Shown here: in pieces, positions 35,429-43,952 of the stretch
Layout: every line of letters starts with the position of its first letter
Numbering within the stretch: the stretch's first letter is position 1
NCBI GenBank assembly: GCA_032095175.1
Contig: DAMCZI010000006.1
Location: 86,438-150,437, forward strand
DNA: 64,000 bases
Reading direction: 5' to 3'
Source: DAMCZI01 sp032095175
Lineage (GTDB): Bacteria; Bacillota; Clostridia; Clostridiales; Caloramatoraceae
Notes under the pieces: model-generated
Database searches by the model: none
What the model was told of the DNA's origin: nothing
The model's input: only the letters and a program-made list of their open reading frames with translations
Program-made: the position numbers and the translations under genes

Positions 35429-35491
35429 CACTTTCTTCGTAATATCAGGCACATCACATATCACATTAAAATGTGATATGTGATGTGCCTA
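35429..35491. repeat. REP-like element, copy 5, forming a long hairpin
   Basis: AGGCACATCACATATCACAT followed by TAAAATGTGATATGTGATGTGCCT is a nearly perfect 45-base palindrome (35447-35491). It lies two bases after the methyltransferase stop. The flank reads (D)ITKKVS-stop on the minus strand, like the tail of the methyltransferase at 28262, suggesting insertion into or beside old coding sequence. Confidence 0.65.
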
Positions 35492-35492
35492 T

Positions 35493-36608
35493 TTATTTTA
35501 TTCCATATGCAATTAATAAGCCATGTACCTTTAGAAACGATTTTCTATTATCAGTGTTTCTAAAGTATTCTGCTATTTTAGACTGCATTTTAATATAGGC
35601 TTCTGCCTCAGTTCTGTCAATTCCTCGACTCATAAATCTTTCAATTATGCTTTCTTGTTCTGATATGCTTAAAGCTCTGTCCCATCCATGAATTTCAATA
35701 AAATCTTGTACTTTTTCCTCGTAATCCTGCATATCGGGATTTACATACATTACTTTATCATCCATACGAATATCAATATCATGCAAGCCTAACTGCTGCA
35801 TATAAAAGGGCAGCCTCATCCCAATGGCATAATCTCTACCTTCACATTCCAATTCTTTTTTCCATACCTTATGAAAATCAAAGGCTGTACAGAGATAATC
35901 ATAACCAATGTCATCAATGTATATTCCATCATTCTCAAATTCCCTGTTAACATCTACACAAACAACAAGACCATCTTTCTTAACAGAAGCCACCATTTTT
36001 TTTAATACTTCAATTGGTTTATTCATATGTCTTAATCCGGCCTGACAGATGGCCATATCATACTTTTTATATGTTTCGAGAGAATATATATCTGATTCAA
36101 TAAAATTTACATTAAACTTGGTATTAGCAAAATTAAGTTTGGCTTTATCAGTAAAATATTCATTATCAACTCCTGTATAAGTGCTCCCCTTAGGTAAAAT
36201 CTCAAGTAACTTCATACCTAAATAACCTTCTCCACACCTAAAATCAATAACATCGATTGGTGATTCTAAATGCCAAACATTTTTTACAAGAAAACTTAGG
36301 TAATCATCGTTCCAAAAGTGTTTTCTATTTTTATAAAGTTTATCAGTCTTTCCGTTCCAACTATCACGATTATCTGTGTTGCTTGGTATGTATGCTTGCT
36401 GTCGCAGTGGCTTTAGACCCAACAATTCATCTACAGAAACATTAAAATACTCAGCTATACTTGGCAATAAGGTAATATCAGGCATTGTTATACCAGTTTC
36501 CCACTTACTAACTGATTGAAAAGATACACCTAGTACATCTGCTAAATCCTGCTGTCCTATTCCCCTATCTTTCCTCAATTCTGCTATTTTAAGCTTAACT
36601 GTTGTCAT
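35493..36608 (-). CDS. XRE DNA-binding domain fused to SAM-dependent methyltransferase
   Basis: About 371 residues. Residues 1-65 are a classic XRE/Cro HTH (KIAELRKDRGIGQQDLADVL, VSFQSVSKWETGITMPDITL). From about 90 on lies a class I methyltransferase: motif I VIDFRCGEGYLGMKLLE, TYTGVDNEYF, YDMAICQAGLRHM. Motif I has R in place of the usual first glycine (DFRCGEG), as in some active small-molecule methyltransferases. The long frame starts at 36617 (GTG); AAGGAG favours the ATG at 36608. Could be a regulator that modifies its own ligand. Confidence 0.85.
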   Translation of the reverse strand: MTTVKLKIAELRKDRGIGQQDLADVLGVSFQSVSKWETGITMPDITLLPSIAEYFNVSVDELLGLKPLRQQAYIPSNTDNRDSWNGKTDKLYKNRKHFWNDDYLSFLVKNVWHLESPIDVIDFRCGEGYLGMKLLEILPKGSTYTGVDNEYFTDKAKLNFANTKFNVNFIESDIYSLETYKKYDMAICQAGLRHMNKPIEVLKKMVASVKKDGLVVCVDVNREFENDGIYIDDIGYDYLCTAFDFHKVWKKELECEGRDYAIGMRLPFYMQQLGLHDIDIRMDDKVMYVNPDMQDYEEKVQDFIEIHGWDRALSISEQESIIERFMSRGIDRTEAEAYIKMQSKIAEYFRNTDNRKSFLKVHGLLIAYGIK

Positions 36609-36793
36609 ATAAATCACTCCTTGAATTTAATAACTTAATGCTAACATAACAATTCAGTCAAACCCATAACGCAACATGCGAATTAACTCGCATGTTAGTT
36701 GAAAAATAATTTTTCTTTTTGTTCTACTAATGCATAAAAATTAAATGCTATAACCTATTATAATATCTATCTACATTAAAAACAGTATAAAAT

Positions 36794-36846
36794 ATAGGCC
36801 TACAATTTGATGTAAGCCCTTTTTTGATAATTTATTGCAAATTAGT
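36794..36846. repeat. Dispersed GGCTTACA hairpin repeat, copy 2
   Basis: ATAGGCCTACAATTTGATGT then AAGCCCTTTTTTGATAATTT and ATTGCAAATTAG. It shares the hairpin and the TTTATTGCAAAT tail with the copy at 30566. The rest of the 296-base gap 36609-36904 holds nothing recognised. Confidence 0.55.
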
Positions 36847-36904
36847 TTGTACTTCTTATATTTAAAATACTATCGTAATTCTCATTTTTATCTAGATTAA
36901 AGCA

Positions 36905-37396
36905 TTACTGTCCTATAATATCTAATGCAAATTTTACTGTTTCATCCTTTGATAGTAAGGTAGTATCAATAATACTTGCTCCAAGTTTATGGTAATCATC
37001 CATAGGTTCAGGGAAATTGGCTTGTTCATCCCTTCTGCCATCTAACTTCATTCTCTCAATATGCTGTTCTCTATCACAAACCAGAGCAATTTTTCTTATA
37101 TCTAATGCCAAATCAGATAGAGGTTCTGTAATCAAATCAAACATCCATGCCCTACTCATTACCCAACTAAATAATACAATATCAATATTTTTATTTTCCA
37201 AATATCCACGTAAAATACGCAAAAATGAACCTTCTACATACCTCTTCTGTTCTGCTGTTTTTGATATCCATGGATTTATCATCCAACACCAATCTGAATC
37301 AAGCCATGCACACCCATTTATTGACTTAAATAATTCTCTACATAATGTAGACTTACCAACACCTGGTGCTCCAGTCACTAAGATAAGTTTCTTCAA
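36905..37396 (-). CDS. P-loop nucleoside/nucleotide kinase-like ATPase
   Basis: About 163 residues. Walker A GAPGVGKSTL at the N-terminus, then an LDSDW segment and a lid-like RRDEQANFPEP region, typical of AAA/shikimate-kinase-like small kinases. The long frame begins at 37411, but AGGAGGAT sets the TTG at 37396 as start. That ribosome site overlaps the stop of the preceding GNAT gene, so the two are coupled. The phosphate acceptor is unknown. Confidence 0.78.
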   Translation of the reverse strand: MKKLILVTGAPGVGKSTLCRELFKSINGCAWLDSDWCWMINPWISKTAEQKRYVEGSFLRILRGYLENKNIDIVLFSWVMSRAWMFDLITEPLSDLALDIRKIALVCDREQHIERMKLDGRRDEQANFPEPMDDYHKLGASIIDTTLLSKDETVKFALDIIGQ

Positions 37397-37407
37397 TTTT
37401 ATCCTCC

Positions 37408-37884
37408 TCAATCAATACATGATTTTTCCATAAAATGAGCTGTGCCATTTTCTAAAAAGCCACATTTTTCATACAGCATTTTTGCATTTAAATTTTCTGT
37501 ATTCACATATAAACGAATACCTACGGATGCTGTTGTATTTAACAATTCATCAGCTTTTTTCATTAGTTTGCCTGCAATACCTTGTTTTCGATATGTTGGT
37601 TCTACCCATAGCTCATCAACATATATATGTCCTAGCCCCTTAAGCCTACCTACCTTTGGCATATATACTATTGAAATCCAACCGACGAATTTTTCCCTAT
37701 CCATTGCAGCATAAACAGATAAATTAGGATTTGCAAGAGCCAAATATTCAGCACTGAAATTATCCTCTGCTGCATTTGATTTTTCAGTATTTGTTCTTTC
37801 CCTTCCATTCATACGCCAAAACACCATATCATCAAACATATAATAGTTTTGACTATCTACCTTTACTATTTTAATTTCTTTCAT
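37408..37884 (-). CDS. GNAT family N-acetyltransferase
   Basis: A 158-residue single-domain GNAT. Motif A reads VDELWVEPTYRKQGIAGKLM (acetyl-CoA loop RKQGIA), followed by LYVNTENLNAKMLYEKCGF, the motif B signature. Cotranscribed with the kinase-like gene. The substrate is unknown; resistance, protein or polyamine acetylation are possible. Confidence 0.88.
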   Translation of the reverse strand: MKEIKIVKVDSQNYYMFDDMVFWRMNGRERTNTEKSNAAEDNFSAEYLALANPNLSVYAAMDREKFVGWISIVYMPKVGRLKGLGHIYVDELWVEPTYRKQGIAGKLMKKADELLNTTASVGIRLYVNTENLNAKMLYEKCGFLENGTAHFMEKSCID

Positions 37885-38004
37885 TTTATCACCTTTTCTC
37901 TTAATTTTATTATCTTAGCAGAAGTTTGTTCAGTATGTATCTATTAAAATTATATTATTAGCAACAATATAATTACAACCTTAACAATAATTCCTAAATA
38001 AAAA

Positions 38005-38036
38005 TGAGCAATAATGCAAAATAGCATTATAGCTCA
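38005..38036 (-). terminator. Intrinsic terminator
   Basis: Minus strand: TGAGCTATAATGC, six-base loop, GCATTATTGCTCA, then TTTTTATTT. It serves the CD3324-type gene. Confidence 0.85.
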
Positions 38037-38050
38037 CTTAGTCAGCATTC

Positions 38051-38320
38051 TTACTTTTTCATTTGATAAATAATTCTTTGTATGCTCTTTTCCGATAAGA
38101 AGTATTTCCTGGCAAGGACTTTCATGCAAACACCATTTTTATATTCTTTATAAATACTTGTGTTTCTAATTTTTATTTCTTTTCTAATTTTTGTGTTTTG
38201 TCCCCAATCCCTTTTATTACTTTCTTTTCGTGGAATATATATATATTCCCCATCAACATAGTCTTGAATTATTTTTAAAAGCTCTTGTGGTAATATAGCA
38301 GTAGCTTTAATATAGCTCAT
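38051..38320 (-). CDS. CD3324-type small HTH protein (Mor-like)
   Basis: About 89 residues. AGGAGGAGC six bases upstream sets the start at the ATG at 38320 (MSYIKATAILPQELLKIIQD), not at the longer frame start. The N-terminal ILPQELLKIIQDYVDGEYIY followed by PRK and the C-terminal MKVLARKYFLSEKSIQRIIY match the Mor/CD3324 family of small DNA-binding proteins in clostridia. The role is unknown. Confidence 0.8.
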   Translation of the reverse strand: MSYIKATAILPQELLKIIQDYVDGEYIYIPRKESNKRDWGQNTKIRKEIKIRNTSIYKEYKNGVCMKVLARKYFLSEKSIQRIIYQMKK

Positions 38321-38357
38321 TATGCTCCTCCTAAATTGAAATTTAATATTAGGATTG

Positions 38358-38411
38358 AGCAAAGGCTGCTACATACATTTCTTTATCATTCATTATGCAA
38401 TAGCCTTTGCT
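38358..38411 (-). promoter_or_regulatory. Leader inverted repeat before the Mor-like gene
   Basis: AGCAAAGGCT and AGCCTTTGCT form 10-bp perfect arms 34 bases apart, with a nested ATGCA/TGCAT pair. It lies 38 bases before the start codon and may be an operator or leader hairpin. Confidence 0.4.
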
Positions 38412-38469
38412 ATGCATAAATAACATATCTTCTCATAAACAGCTATCCTCCATTCTTATATTGATATTA

Positions 38470-38530
38470 TATTAATAGTAAGGGTACCAGACACATCACC
38501 TATCACGTTTTGAATGTGATACTATTAATT
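38470..38530. repeat. REP-like element, copy 6
   Basis: ATTAATAGTA (38471-38480) pairs with TACTATTAAT (38520-38529) outside; inside are GGTACCAGACACATCACC and ATCACGTTTTGAATGTGAT. The termini differ from other copies, but the CAGACACATCAC core is shared. Confidence 0.55.
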
Positions 38531-38631
38531 TGAGCTTAACAAACCTAGATTCTCATTTCTTCAGTATTTACTACAAGGATAAGCTTCATAATTAATTACA
38601 CATTGAAAAATCATTTATAAAGCATCCTTAC

Positions 38632-39192
38632 TCACATTGGTTTTTTATTTTCATTTAGACGACATATGATTTGCTCTAATCGTTTTTTTCTAGTTGCATC
38701 TGATTTAGCACTTAAATAGTGAGCTGTATATGTTGTTCTTACAGATCGTGACATATTTTTAAAATTAGTAAATGCAGGTTCTACCCCTCTTAAGGCTTCA
38801 ACAAGAAGAGAAATCTGTTCATCACCTATGGGTTCAGCTTTAGGGGCATCCCATGTACCATCTTTTTTTGCTTGCTCAATTGCAGCTAGACCTTTTTCAG
38901 TCATTAGGCCTTCTTTAATCAATTTATCAGCAGTTCCTCGATTTTTCTCTGACCACTTGCTTCCTTTTCTTCTTGCTGTAAACTTTTTCATATATTTTGT
39001 ATCATCAATGCTTTTTATTTGTCCATCAATCCATCCAAAACATAAAGCCTCCTCAAGAGCCTCCTCAGGATTAATTGTCTTAAGCTTCCCAGCCTTACCG
39101 AAAAGCAACCATATTCCTTTACTTTTATTGTGATTATCAACTAACCACTCTCTAAATTCTAAACGATTAGCAAATAATAATTGCCCGTCCAT
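38632..39192 (-). CDS. YdeI/OmpD-associated family protein
   Basis: A 186-residue protein. FGWIDGQIKSIDDTKYMKKF, then TARRKGSKWSEKN and the C-terminal SRSVRTTYTAHYLSAK and RKKRLEQIICRLNENKKP match the YdeI family, linked in some bacteria to peptide and oxidative stress tolerance. GAGGTGA precedes the ATG. Monocistronic. Confidence 0.85.
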   Translation of the reverse strand: MDGQLLFANRLEFREWLVDNHNKSKGIWLLFGKAGKLKTINPEEALEEALCFGWIDGQIKSIDDTKYMKKFTARRKGSKWSEKNRGTADKLIKEGLMTEKGLAAIEQAKKDGTWDAPKAEPIGDEQISLLVEALRGVEPAFTNFKNMSRSVRTTYTAHYLSAKSDATRKKRLEQIICRLNENKKPM

Positions 39193-39383
39193 AAATTCAC
39201 CTCAATTTAAATATAAACAAATTTCAATCGGTAATAATGTACACAACTGTAACAACAAATTGTAATCGTGTTTATAATTATATCACAAAATGCCATTATA
39301 TTGATATAATTCCTTATTTATGTTAGATTCGCTGCGATAAATATACTGTAGCTTCTTTTAGTTTTGTTCAAAAATCAGAAATA

Positions 39384-39428
39384 AATATAGGCTTACACTC
39401 CTTGATGTAAGCCATTTTGTATAATTTG
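39384..39428. repeat. Dispersed GGCTTACA hairpin repeat, copy 3
   Basis: AATATAGGCTTACACTCCTT then GATGTAAGCCATTTTGTATA. The stem GGCTTACA/TGTAAGCC is perfect, with loop CTCCTTGA. Same element as at 30566 and 36794. Confidence 0.6.
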
Positions 39429-39429
39429 C

Positions 39430-39635
39430 TTAAAATTCTTTATCCGTGCACACTTCACTGTTATCACATACTGTTTTATCAACATATTTACCAATACCAT
39501 CATCACAATCAATACAGATTTTCTTCTTGATTCCCTTGAAATCTTCTAATTACCAAAATAGTTTTATACCCTAATTCAATAAAACCATCTTTCCCTTAGT
39601 AACTTTAATATTTGATATTGGCTATCTAAACTATA
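39430..39635 (-). pseudogene. Decayed gene fragment, unknown family
   Basis: A 40-codon minus-strand frame ends at 39430 and reads DFKGIKKKICIDCDDGIGKY, then VDKTVCDNSEVCTDKEF, with coding-like composition and two cysteine pairs. Immediately upstream another frame reads KDGFIELGYKTILVIRRFQ. In-frame stops and a frameshift separate them and no start is left. Parent gene not identified. Confidence 0.35.
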
Positions 39636-39708
39636 ATAGTCCCCCTTCATAATTTATTCTAGTTTTATTATATAAGGAGATATATGACAACTGTATGGCG
39701 TATATTAT

Positions 39709-40623
39709 TTATAAATCCTCTAATATCAATTCAGACTTAAATATTATCTCAGCATTCCCAGAGATTTTAACTTCTACAGGTTCTTTATCTTCTATTTTTA
39801 CATCAACTTCAATAATACCTGGTCGCTTTATAGCTTCCCCCTGTTTTGCCTTAAATTTGAATGAAGAATTATCATACTTAACAAAATTATGATCAACAAG
39901 ATATGCACCCAAGGGACCATTTGCATTACCAGTAACAGGATCCTCATTAATACCTATTGCAGGTGCAAACATTCTACCATGTATTAAAATATCACTATCC
40001 TGTGAATTAACTGTGAAAACATAATATCCATTACATTTAATAAGCTCACTTAATCTAGAGAGAGCATCATAATTTGGGTTCATTTTATTTAGAGTCTCAA
40101 TGCTTTTTATTCCAATCATAACCTTAGAATGACCTGTTGAAACAATCTGGATTTCATAATTTTCTAGTAAATCTTTATCTTTTATGTTAAGAGCTGATAG
40201 AAGTTCTTTTTTATTTTCTCCATCAATAATTGCTCCAAACTCAATTTTACCCTGTGTCATGACAATTTTGTAATCCTCATTTTCCTTTATTATATCGACT
40301 GGTAAAATTCCAGCGCCTGTTTTATGATAAACCCTTGAAGTACTGAGTCCATTCTCAACAGCACGAGCATAATGAGCAGCAATAGTAGCATGCCCACAGA
40401 TTGGCACTTCATTTGTTGGAGTAAAAAAACGTATATGAACATCATATTCATTACTTTTTGAAGAAAAAATAAAGGCTGTCTCAGAATTATTAAGCTCTCT
40501 AGCTATTTTCTGCATTTCATCATCAGTTAACCCATCTGCATTTGTTATTACTCCAGCTGGATTTCCTGTAAACTTTTCCTTTGTAAACGAGTCAATTTGA
40601 TATAAATTATATTTTCTCGTCAT
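39709..40623 (-). CDS. PhzF-family isomerase/epimerase
   Basis: A 304-residue PhzF/DapF-fold protein. LYQIDSFTKEKFTGNPAGVI opens the chain; catalytic glutamate in LNNSETAFIF; ICGHATIAAHY and EDPVTGNANGPLGAYL complete the active site. Members isomerise small hydrophobic or aromatic substrates; the real reaction is unknown. It is divergent from an HxlR regulator 166 bases away, which probably controls it. GGGGAGG precedes the ATG. Confidence 0.9.
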   Translation of the reverse strand: MTRKYNLYQIDSFTKEKFTGNPAGVITNADGLTDDEMQKIARELNNSETAFIFSSKSNEYDVHIRFFTPTNEVPICGHATIAAHYARAVENGLSTSRVYHKTGAGILPVDIIKENEDYKIVMTQGKIEFGAIIDGENKKELLSALNIKDKDLLENYEIQIVSTGHSKVMIGIKSIETLNKMNPNYDALSRLSELIKCNGYYVFTVNSQDSDILIHGRMFAPAIGINEDPVTGNANGPLGAYLVDHNFVKYDNSSFKFKAKQGEAIKRPGIIEVDVKIEDKEPVEVKISGNAEIIFKSELILEDL

Positions 40624-40723
40624 AGTTTACCTCCCCTAGATATATTTTAATTTTAGATCACACTCCATTTTCCTAGCTTGTAGTAATTACTATTTGGGTA
40701 TTATATAATTAATTATAGTTTTG

Positions 40724-40751
40724 TTGGAATGCACATGCTAGTATGCACTTT
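40724..40751. promoter_or_regulatory. Candidate HxlR operator
   Basis: In the divergent gap, GGAATGCACATGCTAGTATG then CACTTTT contains two TGCAC elements in a quasi-dyad (TGCA-N10-TGCA), placed 40 bases upstream of the HxlR start. Binding is an inference from position and symmetry. Confidence 0.4.
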
Positions 40752-40789
40752 TTACTCAGATACTTACTGATTAGAAAGAGGGATAATAT

Positions 40790-41149
40790 ATGGATAAGAA
40801 CCTGATAGAAAAATTCCCAAACCAAAAGAAAAGACAAAAGGATTTTAAATGTTCAATAGGCTTTACGATGACTGTAATCGGAAGTAAATGGAGAGCAATA
40901 ATATTGTGGCACATATTGAAGACCTCTCCCATAAGATATGGTCAACTAAAAAAATCTATCCCCAATATAAGTCATAAAGTGCTCTCTCAGGAATTGAAGA
41001 ATTTAGAAATGGATAGCCTTATTGAAAGAATTGCCTATGCCACAATTCCACCTAAGGTAGAGTATATGCCTACTGATAGAGGAAAATCTTTAGAAAATGT
41101 ATTAACTGAACTTTGCCTTTGGGGCAAAAAATATATGGATTCATTTTAA
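40790..41149 (+). CDS. HxlR-family transcriptional regulator
   Basis: A 119-residue winged helix. The HxlR signature FKCSIGFTMTVIGSKWRAII is followed by LKTSPIRYGQLKKSIPNISH and KVLSQELKNLEMDSLIER, and the aromatic wing IPPKVEYMPTDRG. HxlR proteins often respond to reactive aldehydes or quinones. Divergent from phzF, its likely target. Confidence 0.92.
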   Translation: MDKNLIEKFPNQKKRQKDFKCSIGFTMTVIGSKWRAIILWHILKTSPIRYGQLKKSIPNISHKVLSQELKNLEMDSLIERIAYATIPPKVEYMPTDRGKSLENVLTELCLWGKKYMDSF

Positions 41150-41442
41150 ATTTCAATGGATAAATAGCAATTAGAAAAAGCCCCCATATGATAAATTAGT
41201 GCTTTTCTCAAGAATTAAATGTTAGTTTAAATTCATCCAATAGCTTTAAAACAAAATAAATGTTCTAAGGATGCTTAGTATTATAATCGCTAAACATTTT
41301 TTATTTTCCATATATCATTAAATATAATATACTAAAAAATTTATTAGTAAAATATATATGTATATTCATAGAGTTATTTTACAATCACAGGATTTTATAG
41401 AATCAGCTAGGTTTATAGCATCATATCTATTTAGTCCCTTAA

Positions 41443-42867
41443 TTAAATTTTCTTCTTTAAATTTTTAATAGCTTCTTCAGCAGTAACATTGTTTGGATTG
41501 AGTTCTAATGCCTTTGAATAATTTTCAATTGATTTCTCCTTTTCACCCTTCTCTTCATATATTTCACCAAGAAATGAATAAAGCCGGGAAGATTGAGGCA
41601 ATAAAATAACACCTAGCTTCAGTAGGTCTATTGACTTGTCTACATTTCCTGAGCAAAATATAGCATATGCCATTTCATCAAACGTGTCTTCATTTATGGC
41701 AAAATCATCAGAGAATTTTTCAATTTCCTTAAGTTTTTCAAGAGCAGCTTCATAGTTTTCACTAATTAAAACCTTCGCTAATGAATAAGCTGCAGATATT
41801 TTCAATGGCTGTATATCAAATCCTAATACTATATCTAGAATTGTATCTGTACAAATGTCCAGGTTCCCATAGTCACAATTGTTTAATATAACGATGGCGG
41901 CAGATTTTTCTGGAATTAATATTAGGTCGCTAGCATAACCCGTATTAGAACCTGAATGACATACTAAATCAATACCTTTATATTTCTTTAAAAACCACCC
42001 TAGGCCCACATATTCTCTATCATGCCCTTTATCAACATGAACACTCCACATCATATCATAGCTTTCTGGTTTCAACAGGTTGGTATCTTTAAGTTTACCC
42101 TTACCAAGTTGCACCCTAGCATATTTACAGAGTTCTTCCACACTTGAATATAAGGCTGAACTTGATGCATGAATTCTACTATAGGGATGAACCTCATTAG
42201 CCTTCACTTTGATATTCTCACTTATTTCTAGAGTGTGCGGTGATGTTAACTTATCCTTAGGTAATTCAGTTATAATAAAGCTACTATCATTCATACCAAT
42301 AGGTTTTAGTATGTTTTCTTTCATATATTCCTCAAAGGACATATTGGATACTTTTGATATCATATCACCTAAAGCTTCATATGCAATGTTACTGTATTTG
42401 TATTTCACTCCTGGATCGAAATATAAATCGTATTTTTCAAATGTTTTTACATGGTTTTCCAAAGAATCACTTGAGTATTCCGCATGGGACCAATCATCAT
42501 CATAATCATCAGGCATACCAGAGCTATGGTTTAACATTTGAATTACGGTTATATCTTTATACCTTTCATCCTTCAGTCGAAAATATGGAAGATAATCAAC
42601 TATTGGCCTGGTAATATCAATAATTCCTCTTTCATGCAACTGCATGATTGCTATAGCCACAAAGGTTTTAGTGATTGATCCAACATTAAATAATGAGTTG
42701 AATGCAATCTGCTTTCCATTTTTGTAATTTTCCACACCAAATCCCTTTATATATTCAACTTTACCCTCAAGAACCACTCCAATAGCAAATCCAGGTATGT
42801 CCATTTCCTTAATGTAATTTTCAAATAACAGATCTAAATACTTTTCAATTTCATCTCTTTTACGCAT
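41443..42867 (-). CDS. Serine hydrolase (class C beta-lactamase/PBP family) with C-terminal TPR
   Basis: A 474-residue protein without a signal peptide. Active-site motifs: SxxK as SITK in LFNVGSITKTFVAIAI, YxN as YSN in DPGVKYKYSNIAYEALGD, and the third box HSGSNTGYAS. The last 100 residues contain TPR units (SRLYSFLGEIYEEKGEKEKS). Such proteins are esterases, D-peptidases or amidases. The lack of a leader suggests cytosolic action on a small molecule. The 293-base gap upstream on the plus side (41150-41442) shows nothing recognised. Confidence 0.85.
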   Translation of the reverse strand: MRKRDEIEKYLDLLFENYIKEMDIPGFAIGVVLEGKVEYIKGFGVENYKNGKQIAFNSLFNVGSITKTFVAIAIMQLHERGIIDITRPIVDYLPYFRLKDERYKDITVIQMLNHSSGMPDDYDDDWSHAEYSSDSLENHVKTFEKYDLYFDPGVKYKYSNIAYEALGDMISKVSNMSFEEYMKENILKPIGMNDSSFIITELPKDKLTSPHTLEISENIKVKANEVHPYSRIHASSSALYSSVEELCKYARVQLGKGKLKDTNLLKPESYDMMWSVHVDKGHDREYVGLGWFLKKYKGIDLVCHSGSNTGYASDLILIPEKSAAIVILNNCDYGNLDICTDTILDIVLGFDIQPLKISAAYSLAKVLISENYEAALEKLKEIEKFSDDFAINEDTFDEMAYAIFCSGNVDKSIDLLKLGVILLPQSSRLYSFLGEIYEEKGEKEKSIENYSKALELNPNNVTAEEAIKNLKKKI

Positions 42868-43056
42868 AAAAACACCCCTTTTAAGTGATGATTTAAATAT
42901 ATATCAAAGTAATTAAATCTTGATCTCAAAAATCAACTCATCTTTCTTAAACTACTTTTAGATACCCTAAAATTTTTCCAATAATTCTCCTTTAGATATG
43001 GAGCTCCATAAATAAAATAATTTTAGATTTTGTAAATCTTTTTATAAAATATTTAC

Positions 43057-43815
43057 TTATACCTTTAGTTTTAGCATTAATTCTGAAAACCAAGCTTCAG
43101 CTAATGGAATTTTCTCACTAATATCTTCAAGTGATGATAGTTTTGCAAAGAATTCAAGCTTTTTCACTTCAGACTTGGGTATATGCTGAGAAATATGTAT
43201 CAAATAATAATCTGCATGAGAAGGTGTATATATCAGTCTCAGCATATCAATTAATGGTTCTAATACATATTTGTTATAGTAGGCATATGCTTCAAGATAC
43301 ATTCCTCGATGAACATATTTCATAACTCTTAAATGCTGGCTATAACGATATTTACATTCTTCAAAGCGAGCTATATTCCGATTCTTATAGTCATTTTCAT
43401 TATAATCTTTATAACGAATAACTTCTAATTTATCAAAAATTATCTTAGCTGCTTCAATTTTATTATCTTTTATGTACACAAACTCATTTTTATCTCTACT
43501 ATGCAGCTGCCAACAGAAGTCAATCATAAGATATTCGCTACTGCCTTTTAAGTGATAAATTCGCTGACGAAGCTTGGGATGACTATGATTCATTACATAT
43601 TTATAATCTACTTCTGCGATTTTTGATAGTATATTTTCAACCTTATCAATTGCCTGCTGTTCATATTCATCTTCAATATCAATATAAATATCTAAATCAG
43701 AATATTCATCTACTTGTCCAATAGCATCAGAACCTTCAAGCCACATTGCATGAATATAGTGAAGGGGTTCAAGTTCTACTTTCAGATTTCCGATTATTGT
43801 TTCACTATTAATCAT
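43057..43815 (-). CDS. Nucleotidyltransferase-domain protein
   Basis: About 252 residues. The N-terminal half has the polymerase-beta-like motif WLEGSDAIGQVDEYSDLDIY (the G-S pair and the D-x-D metal ligands), then a third acidic residue in SEYLMIDFCW. The C-terminal half is helical. Similar to aminoglycoside-type and MNT-like nucleotidyltransferases; no HEPN partner is adjacent. The long frame starts at 43857, but GGGGTGA supports the ATG at 43815. Confidence 0.8.
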   Translation of the reverse strand: MINSETIIGNLKVELEPLHYIHAMWLEGSDAIGQVDEYSDLDIYIDIEDEYEQQAIDKVENILSKIAEVDYKYVMNHSHPKLRQRIYHLKGSSEYLMIDFCWQLHSRDKNEFVYIKDNKIEAAKIIFDKLEVIRYKDYNENDYKNRNIARFEECKYRYSQHLRVMKYVHRGMYLEAYAYYNKYVLEPLIDMLRLIYTPSHADYYLIHISQHIPKSEVKKLEFFAKLSSLEDISEKIPLAEAWFSELMLKLKV

Positions 43816-43952
43816 AATTTCACCCCAATAATTACATTTAACTGTATTATAAACCATATTATTCTATACTGGAAGGTAAATAATCCTTATAATTGTTTTA
43901 TGCACAAAACCTATGTAAACTTTATATCTACAGAGATTTTATATAGAGAATC

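Larger units (their letters stand above)
39193..39708. other. 516-base gap with repeat and decayed coding sequence
   Basis: It holds the third GGCTTACA hairpin (39384-39428) and, from 39430 to about 39640, minus-strand fragments of a former gene described separately. The part at 39193-39380 is AT-rich with no ORF or obvious structure. Confidence 0.5.

Noticed and set aside
43057..43815. MNT-HEPN toxin-antitoxin pair
   Set aside because: A nucleotidyltransferase domain is present, but it is part of a longer 250-residue protein and no HEPN gene is adjacent.
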